DNA from: Rhodopirellula baltica SH 1 | Lineage (GTDB): Bacteria; Planctomycetota; Planctomycetia; Pirellulales; Pirellulaceae | Assembly (NCBI RefSeq): GCF_000196115.1 | Contig: NC_005027.1 | Span: 4,092,001-4,156,000, forward strand | DNA length: 64,000 nucleotides | Reading direction: 5' to 3' | In this document: positions 58,703 to 64,000 of the stretch, in pieces | Layout: the number at the start of each line of letters is the position of its first letter | Numbering within the stretch: the first letter of the stretch is position 1 | Translations under genes and position numbers: made by a program | The notes under the pieces: model-generated | Told to the model about the DNA's origin: nothing | What the model saw: only the letters and a program-made list of their open reading frames with translations | The model's database searches: none

Positions 58703-58889
58703 CTCTTGCGATTAGCAAACACTTACCTTCCTGCTCCAACTCATCCATCAATTGTGCGTGTGTCAGGTCACGCGTCCACTGAGATATTTCGGCCGTCGTG
58801 AGTTTGGGCTCACGAAGCACGTCTATATCGTAGACCTCGACGAGCAACTCTTTGCAGCACGCCCCACATTGATCACATTCAAAATTCAT
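58677..58889 (-). pseudogene. Truncated YkgJ-family cysteine-cluster protein
   Basis: Starts MNFECDQCGACCKELLVEVYDIDVL, the family's CxxCxxCC metal cluster, and continues to GKCLLIA, after which family members normally have about 50 more residues with a second Cys set. Here the frame runs into the direct repeat and stops. Probably inactive. Confidence 0.65.
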
Positions 58890-59022
58890 TGGATCCAGAC
58901 TGCCAGCGGTAGACGCGCAAGTCAAACGATCCCAAGGGAAAAGCAACCAGAGCGTCTGTTTCCGCTTCCGTCGGTTCATAGTCTTAGCGCGAACTAACGG
59001 AAGTTAGTCGCACCGTCACGAT

Positions 59023-60765
59023 TCACTGTTCTTGATATCTCGTCTTCAAAAACTGCTGGCTTTTCGTGAATTTCGCGCATCTGGCTTCATCAATATCCAA
59101 GTCGATACCATCGAGGACTTGGCCGTCGAGTATGTCACGGTTCAATGTGAGGATGTATTGAAAGTCGACACCGTCGTCCATTAGTTTCTGAATGAAATTC
59201 AACGAGTTCACCAGTGTGTCCTGGTCAACTTCAAGGATGTTGTCGTGCAGAAGAAATTTCGGATGGTGTGGCGACGTGAGTTCGTTGAGCATCAATGCGA
59301 AATCGTAGATGAAGACGCGAGCATGGTTAACGCTGTGGCTTCCGTCATCTTGGATGCGGACGTCAAATGAGAGCGGTTTTTTGGTGCGTGGGCCGTCGTC
59401 GACTCTGAACTTGAATGAAGCTCGGCTGGTCTGCTGGATGCTTTCGTGGATCGCGACAAGTGTTTCATTGAATGAAGCCTCTAGGTCATCGCATTCTGAA
59501 ATCAGAGTCTGAATATCCCGCAAGTTGTCGCTTCGATCAGCTTTGATTGTGTTTATCTCTTTGGCTTTTCGCTCATACTGATCGAATTGCGATGCAAGCC
59601 TGTGGTACTGGTCAGTACGGCGCGTCGCGACCTCCAACCCAGTTCGCAATTCTGCTAGTACGCCCTTGTTGTCAACTTGCCGAACTAGTTCCGCGTGTCT
59701 GTCTGACAAAGTACGGATTTGTGATGAGTACTCGGTTCGAGTCTGCTGTAGCTGCGTCAATTCTGATTGACGAAGGGTCTGCTGGAACTTCTCGATTGAC
59801 TCTTTGAACTCTTTCGCCTGCTCAAGAGATTTTTCGACAAGTTCACCAAGCCCAGAACGAACCCGTTCAAAGACGATCGCGATATCATCGGCAGATATTT
59901 GCTCAGGTAGTGGTATAGAGCGAATCTGATCGATCTGAAAACTCAATTTCTTGCGTTCGCTACGAAGTTGACGCAGCTCCAATTCTATTTCGTTGAGCTC
60001 CTCTTCTACCTTTTCAAACGCTGGGTCAACTCGAAGCGTCTCCAGGGCATCTTCAATCTTCTCCGTTGCTCTCTTCTCTTCGTTTAGTTTCGCTGGGATA
60101 TCCGAGAGTTTGTCTTTGCCCCCGTCGGTGAGATCCTTTTTTAGGCTGTTCGCGAATTTTCGAGTATCGTCGAGACGGCTGACGGTCCGATCAAATTCTG
60201 CAAACGAAGTCGAATCGATTCCCATCAAAAAAAGATGTGGAGAATAGTCATCAGGTGCGCGTCGTGCAGTGTCCGATGGATTCACGACACTCTTGAACTC
60301 CGACCGCTCATCGCGCATGAGAAGCGATAGGATGCTCCGGAAGCTTGCCTGTCCCGCGTTCTCATCGCCAGCGAAAAGCAACTCACCTAAATATCGCGTC
60401 AGTTCGTCTAGATTATCGAAAGCTATGATCGATCCATCGGCTACCACCACGGTAGGTTGGTCGGGGTTCGTAGTTGATCGCCGAATTTGCAAGCGTAAAT
60501 CATTGATAGAAAGATCTAGCAACACCGACATACCCTCAGGCAAAACTCCCTCAGGAATTCGGCTCAGTCGAGTATCAATAAATCGTCGTCCCAGGGCAAA
60601 GTGTAGAAAGTCAACGCAAACGCTCTTACCAACCCCGTTTAGTTTTCGACCTTGAGGATCGGTTCCGTCTGAACGTTCACCAAGTATCAGATTTACACCC
60701 GTGTGAAACTCAATCGGATCAAAGCACTCGGGCTCGCTAGAAAGCCGATGTAGGCGTAGCAGCAT
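59023..60765 (-). CDS. DUF2326 ABC-type ATPase, ABC-3C component
   Basis: A 580-residue SMC/RecN-like ATPase. N-terminal lobe with NLILGERS.. and Walker A LNGVGKSVCVDFLHFALG near residues 43-60. Residues about 185-430 form a long coiled coil (charged Glu/Lys/Leu heptads). The C-terminal lobe holds FALMLNELTSPHHPKFLLHDN, a Walker-B-like strand, and ends in DIDEARC. This is the DUF2326 ABC ATPase of ABC-three-component systems. It follows the middle component with a 1-nt TGATG overlap, so they are co-translated. Likely senses an invader and drives the effector. Confidence 0.85.
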   Translation of the reverse strand: MLLRLHRLSSEPECFDPIEFHTGVNLILGERSDGTDPQGRKLNGVGKSVCVDFLHFALGRRFIDTRLSRIPEGVLPEGMSVLLDLSINDLRLQIRRSTTNPDQPTVVVADGSIIAFDNLDELTRYLGELLFAGDENAGQASFRSILSLLMRDERSEFKSVVNPSDTARRAPDDYSPHLFLMGIDSTSFAEFDRTVSRLDDTRKFANSLKKDLTDGGKDKLSDIPAKLNEEKRATEKIEDALETLRVDPAFEKVEEELNEIELELRQLRSERKKLSFQIDQIRSIPLPEQISADDIAIVFERVRSGLGELVEKSLEQAKEFKESIEKFQQTLRQSELTQLQQTRTEYSSQIRTLSDRHAELVRQVDNKGVLAELRTGLEVATRRTDQYHRLASQFDQYERKAKEINTIKADRSDNLRDIQTLISECDDLEASFNETLVAIHESIQQTSRASFKFRVDDGPRTKKPLSFDVRIQDDGSHSVNHARVFIYDFALMLNELTSPHHPKFLLHDNILEVDQDTLVNSLNFIQKLMDDGVDFQYILTLNRDILDGQVLDGIDLDIDEARCAKFTKSQQFLKTRYQEQ

Positions 60766-61019
60766 CAGTTTGCCCCCACTTCGGACTTGTGAACTTTGTA
60801 GACAAAGGGCGCGCGGAACTCGATGATCCCGGCGAGGTGGAGGAAAATCAGTGCGAACATGATCGGGCGATATCCCGTAATGTGCTTACGCTTTAAGTTT
60901 GACGTGATCTCGGTCAACGAAAGCTGGCTTCCTCCTGTCGCCTCGAACTGCTTTAGAATCACATAACCAATGTGCGGCATGGACGTGGTTAGCAGTTCAT
61001 CTTTTGAAACCAACGACAT
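60765..61019 (-). CDS. ABC-3C middle component (MC6-like)
   Basis: An 84-residue protein with a winged-helix-like pattern (HIGYVILKQFEATGGSQLSLTEITSNLKRK, then FALIFLHLAGII). Small middle proteins of this size always sit between the effector and ATPase genes in ABC-3C loci; the sequence resembles the middle component 6 class. It starts 2 nt after the effector gene and overlaps the ATPase by 1 nt. Confidence 0.75.
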   Translation of the reverse strand: MSLVSKDELLTTSMPHIGYVILKQFEATGGSQLSLTEITSNLKRKHITGYRPIMFALIFLHLAGIIEFRAPFVYKVHKSEVGAN

Positions 61020-61021
61020 GG

Positions 61022-61987
61022 CTAGACTGAGGGGTTTGGGAAGACGTTGCAGCGAATGAATTCGTCCGCAATCAAAAAACGCACTGCAGTTTCTTCGGCA
61101 TCATTGCCTCTCACCTGTGCTTTTTCGAGCAAGGTCTGAACCAGGTGACGAAAAGCCTCCCGAGCGTCGCCGTTTTTCAAATCCAGGGCATCAAGGCTAT
61201 TTAACTTCAGCCAAGCCTGGATTTTGGCCGCGCGAACGGTGTCGTAACCAATCGCTGCACGCGCATTTTGCACGGAGGCGTGTAGATCCTGATTCACGCG
61301 AAATTGATCAAGCAGGAACTCAGCATGCTTCTCAAACCGACGAAGCTTCCGCTCCTGATCTGGAGTTCGCTCGTCAACAGAAGCGTCAACCGCCGAAGTA
61401 TTTTCGGACATGTAAACGATGACATCGATCAGCGTTTCAAGGGTCTGGTCGACTCCCATCTGAACCGCCCGCCCAAGTGGCTTTAGCTCGCTTCGCAACA
61501 GGTCGACAAACTCAGTTTGCATCTCCACTGTCATGTTTTGAGCTTTCTTGAGCAGGTGCCCTAGACCAATCTGATCTCGTTTGGCGTCAAAGTCAAAATC
61601 TCCGATCAGATCAGACACATTGGCATTGGAAGTGTTAAATTCAATTTCAGGATGGACAAAAATGAGCCGATCGAAAGATGCCACATGGTTTTCCATGAAT
61701 GTCTTGATCGTGTCCTTGATTTTGGCGGCACTCCGCGTAACGCTGACCTGAACCGCAACTCGCGCGGCTCGATCCGACAAATCGAATGAATCTTGATTTT
61801 GCTTGAACAGCGTGTTGTCATTTTCAAGATTCCACCCATAAGCGGCATTCAGCACATCGCGAAAAGTCGCTTCTATTTCAATGGCTGAATTTAGGTGCCG
61901 CAATGACCGGTCAGCGCGTATTGCCAATTCCAGACGTTCCATCCACTCTTTGGCTTCTCCAAGCGATTCCTCTCTTTGTCGTGTCAC
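61022..61987 (-). CDS. SMEK-domain protein, ABC-3C effector candidate
   Basis: A 321-residue protein. The N-terminal 110 residues match the SMEK-type domain of bacterial conflict systems: LNSAIEIEATFRDVLNAAYGWNL, then DLSDRAARVAVQVSVTRSAAKIKDTIKTF, with a conserved DLxD..xxAVQV core as in restriction-like nucleases. A mid region follows, then a C-terminal helical part (AAKIQAWLKLNSLDALDLKNGDA to DEFIRCNVFPNPS) that would be the ABC-3C-specific C-terminal domain binding the middle component. The activity is probably nuclease-like, inferred from the fold pattern. ATG at 61987, 45 nt after the regulator gene. Confidence 0.72.
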   Translation of the reverse strand: MTRQREESLGEAKEWMERLELAIRADRSLRHLNSAIEIEATFRDVLNAAYGWNLENDNTLFKQNQDSFDLSDRAARVAVQVSVTRSAAKIKDTIKTFMENHVASFDRLIFVHPEIEFNTSNANVSDLIGDFDFDAKRDQIGLGHLLKKAQNMTVEMQTEFVDLLRSELKPLGRAVQMGVDQTLETLIDVIVYMSENTSAVDASVDERTPDQERKLRRFEKHAEFLLDQFRVNQDLHASVQNARAAIGYDTVRAAKIQAWLKLNSLDALDLKNGDAREAFRHLVQTLLEKAQVRGNDAEETAVRFLIADEFIRCNVFPNPSV

Positions 61988-62032
61988 GGATCGTTTCTTT
62001 TTTGGGTTGTCCTGGAAAGGCGAGACGCTAAC

Positions 62033-62398
62033 TCAGCGGCACACGCCGCCGAGAGATTTGGCATCATCGAATTCAGCTGCGCCCGCCAATTGCAGAACCC
62101 GGTTGAGTTGTTGGTCGTCTAATTGAGCCAAAGCGATAAAAGCTTCAGGGTGTGCGTGGACTTTGTCTGCGAGCGAGGGGGGCACACGATCGGCAAGCAG
62201 AATTAATTCTTCCGCGCTCGCATCGAGTTCTTGGGCAAGGGATTCGAGCAAGCGATTTGATGGGGAGTGCCCATGCTCAAGCTTGTTCGTTTCGATTTTG
62301 CAGAGGTACGTAAACCCTACGCTTACTCGGTCAGCGAGTTCACGTAGCGTCAAACCTTGTGCGTTACGCAGCTGTCGAAGTCGTTTTCCAAGTTGCAC
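62033..62398 (-). CDS. XRE-family HTH regulator
   Basis: A 121-residue protein with an N-terminal Cro/C1-type helix-turn-helix (LRQLRNAQGLTLRELADRVSVGFTYLCKIE). The C-terminal part (ADRVPPSLADKVHAHPEAFIALAQLDDQQLNRVLQ) is a common tail in regulators of restriction and conflict operons. First gene of the operon, in the same direction as the ABC-3C genes, so it likely represses them. Confidence 0.85.
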   Translation of the reverse strand: MQLGKRLRQLRNAQGLTLRELADRVSVGFTYLCKIETNKLEHGHSPSNRLLESLAQELDASAEELILLADRVPPSLADKVHAHPEAFIALAQLDDQQLNRVLQLAGAAEFDDAKSLGGVCR

Positions 62399-62508
62399 GG
62401 ACAGGCACCCCCCGGACTTGTTCAGCGAATGTTTGAATCCTATGATTGTTGTTCCAAACGGTCAACAAGTCGCGTTTGTCGCACCGGCTACAAATTAAGG
62501 GGGCAAAC

Positions 62509-62631
62509 ATGCCGGGGAAAGAGTCTGAATCGAATCCGTTTTTTGCGAAGCCAATCCTGAATTCTCCTTACGAATACCCCGGTATTCATTGGCAAGGAAA
62601 AGGTGGTCGGTACCGTTTTGATCTTGAATGA
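62509..62631 (+). pseudogene. N-terminal fragment of a restriction-type helicase (BPTD_3080-like)
   Basis: A 40-residue frame, MPGKESESNPFFAKPILNSP then YEYPGIHW, which reads like the conserved N-terminus of DEAD/DEAH restriction subunits that begin with a NPILNSPxExPxxHW motif. It stops after RYRFDLE, and the rest of the gene is absent. Divergent from the HTH gene. Too short to be certain. Confidence 0.5.
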
Positions 62632-62741
62632 TCGAATCTCGGAGAAAAACGCATGTGATTCCGGGATCGGTATGCTAGTGGGCCGACAACGTGGCGTCGC
62701 ATTTTCTGGCATGCTGGTGGCATGCAGGGGGAAGAGTTGGG

Positions 62742-62836
62742 AACACTAATTGGCACTGATCTTCACTAATCGAAGTGTGGATGGCAGAGCCATTTTTAAA
62801 TTTCTGAATTAGCGAAGATCAGTGGAGATTAGTGTT
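62742..62836. repeat. Inverted repeat with ~30-bp arms
   Basis: Left arm 62742-62771 (aacactaat..cactgatcttc..ctaat) and right arm 62807-62836 are near-perfect inverted copies around a 35-nt loop. Same family as 39758-39836. Confidence 0.72.
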
Positions 62837-62919
62837 GCTCTTCTTCCAAGCAGCGGTCGTGGTTCCCGGCAACGTGGCATCTCATTTTGGACTGCGTTTG
62901 ATGCTTTCGCTGCGTGGGA

Positions 62920-63144
62920 TCCTTGGTTCTCTTCGTCTTCCTTCATCGACTCGGCGCGGACGGTGTTGGACTGGAAGCACATTCCATCGTCTTGCACGCT
63001 CGTCTCACAGATGTCTTGGATGACTCGCTTGAAATCGCCGGGATCGGGACTGCCGCTGACAAGCAGATCGAGGTCGCGAGCAGGACGATGGATCTGCCCG
63101 CTCCAAACTTGAAAGAGCATTGCCCGAATGACACCGTTTCTTCT
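62920..63144 (-). pseudogene. AbiEii/AbiGii toxin nucleotidyltransferase fragment
   Basis: A frame reading NGVIRAMLFQVWSG, RPARDLDLLVSGSPDPGDFKRVIQ, then VRAESMKEDEENQG. The xRxTRDLDLL motif is the nucleotidyltransferase active site of AbiEii/AbiGii toxins, and the VRAExIxED text follows as in that family. Both ends are lost. No antitoxin gene adjoins. Confidence 0.62.
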
Positions 63145-63337
63145 CCAAGTTCGTGATGGATGACACAGAAGCGGCACAGGGACTGGCCGTTGGAACCTCT
63201 GGCAACGTGGTCATCTACACCGACCACGGAAAGGCGTTTCACGTCATCAGCAAAGTCGTCATCCGCATGAACGCTTGGCTCTATTACTTGTTGCCGTTCT
63301 AAGAATTCAAGTTGGCAACGCGTGAACAATAACTGAC
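63145..63337. other. Uncertain sequence after the AbiEii remnant
   Basis: A short plus-strand frame (ending at 63303) reads VVIYTDHGKAFHVI..LYYLLPF. I cannot assign it; it may be another gene tail. Confidence 0.25.
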
Positions 63338-63392
63338 GTAGTGGACGAGGCGACGGGTCCTGCCGCTTGGGACTCGTAACCTCGTCCACTAC
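63338..63392. repeat. Inverted repeat with 13-bp perfect arms
   Basis: gtagtggacgagg (63338-63350) is the exact inverse of cctcgtccactac (63380-63392). Intergenic. Confidence 0.65.
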
Positions 63393-63422
63393 CAAATTCA
63401 GCAGTTATTTCTCGCGCGATGC

Positions 63423-63477
63423 CAACGCCCAATGGCTCACACGAGCATTCGAAAGTCAACTCAATCAACAGCCCGTT
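63423..63477. repeat. Degenerate half copy of the 1314-1437 element
   Basis: Matches the right half of that element: caacgcccaatggct against taacgcccaacggct, attcg, and aatcaacagcc at the same spacing. Confidence 0.55.
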
Positions 63478-63487
63478 CAGCCTCAGT

Positions 63488-64000
63488 TCACGACTCCAAG
63501 ATTTCCTCGACCACACGTCCGTGGACGTCCGTCAGACGAAAATCGCGACCAGCGTAGGGATACGTCAAACGCTCGTGGTCGACTCCAAGTTGATGCAGCA
63601 TGGTCGCGTGCAAATCGTGCATGTGGACGCGATCGCGAACCGCGTAGTAGCCGTAATCATCGGTCTCACCGTACGTGATGCCGCCGCGAATACCGCCACC
63701 ACCCAGCACCATCGAAAATCCCTGCGGGTTGTGGTCGCGGCCATTGCTGCCCTGAACAACGGGCGTCCGACCAAACTCGCCGCCCCACACAACCAACGTC
63801 TCCTCCCAGAGCCCGCGTTGTTTCAGATCCGCAAACAATCCCGCGATTGGCAGGTCCGTCTTGGCGGCATTTTTCTCGTGCCCGTTCTTCAGATTGCCGT
63901 GTTGATCCCACACCTGGCCACTGCTGACGGTGATGAATCGAACGCCGGATTCTGCCAACCGACGCGCCATCAAACAACTGCGTCCAAACGAGTCGGTCGT
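63488..64000 (-). CDS. DUF1501 protein, C-terminal part
   Basis: The C-terminal 170 residues of a DUF1501 protein, whose 5' end lies beyond the window. Family text: [53 protein letters not shown] and [26 protein letters not shown]1501 proteins resemble sulfatases/phosphatases and in planctomycetes are usually encoded with DUF1549/DUF1553 cytochrome-like partners. Catalytic role unproven. Confidence 0.9.
   Translation of the reverse strand, partial: TTDSFGRSCLMARRLAESGVRFITVSSGQVWDQHGNLKNGHEKNAAKTDLPIAGLFADLKQRGLWEETLVVWGGEFGRTPVVQGSNGRDHNPQGFSMVLGGGGIRGGITYGETDDYGYYAVRDRVHMHDLHATMLHQLGVDHERLTYPYAGRDFRLTDVHGRVVEEILES

Overview
The window reads as a chromosomal segment of a planctomycete close to Rhodopirellula. 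The evidence is the mix of families typical of that group: a DUF1559 protein with a prepilin-type N-terminus, DUF1501, DUF1570 and TIGR03067-like proteins, an AP2-domain protein, sulfatase remnants, a secreted intradiol dioxygenase, a multihaem cytochrome operon, weak Shine-Dalgarno sequences, moderately high GC and many palindromic intergenic elements. The species cannot be fixed from the sequence alone. No tRNA, rRNA, CRISPR array, prophage or intact insertion sequence was seen.

Layout. 0-10 kb is metabolic: the end of a PHP-domain hydrolase, an AP2 protein, a GNAT acetyltransferase, the lactate oxidation operon lutABC, a 4Fe-4S protein, fumarase (fumC) and a GntP-type permease. 10-31 kb is mostly housekeeping: RNase Y, TilS, a NatA/NatB-type ABC exporter whose permease is fused to a CPBP protease, an AsmA-like protein, a GT2 glycosyltransferase, malate dehydrogenase, hisC-hisB, tsaE, small secreted proteins, a 12-TM transporter, TrkH-NfeD and an intradiol dioxygenase. 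The 1 kb between the glycosyltransferase and mdh has two plus-strand intrinsic terminators with no convincing ORF upstream, which suggests small RNAs.

31-42 kb holds a conserved orphan protein, a DUF1559 protein, and a tightly coupled run of a lipoprotein, a seven-haem cytochrome c, a histidine-rich membrane protein and a membrane TPR protein. A hairpin-rich intergenic region follows, then MoaB coupled to a CPA2 antiporter with a PTS EIIA tail. 43-48.5 kb is accessory: a row of small minus-strand genes (SGNH hydrolase, membrane proteins, a TIGR03067-like protein, a YcxB-like protein) separated by related inverted-repeat-bounded spacers, like a cassette array. 48.9-57.6 kb holds a DUF1570 metallopeptidase, a helical-repeat protein and its small partner, a zinc-ribbon protein, an anchored protein with a toxin-like C-terminus, and a large Gly-rich autotransporter.

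57.6-63.5 kb is a decayed accessory/defence island. An internally deleted sulfatase and a truncated YkgJ gene flank a long direct repeat. Next comes an intact four-gene conflict-type operon: an HTH regulator, a SMEK-type effector candidate, a small middle component and a DUF2326 SMC-like ATPase, which together look like an ABC-three-component (ABC-3C) system. Remnants of a restriction helicase and of an AbiEii toxin lie beside it. The window ends inside a DUF1501 gene. The ABC-3C operon and the repeat-separated small-gene array are the most interesting parts.
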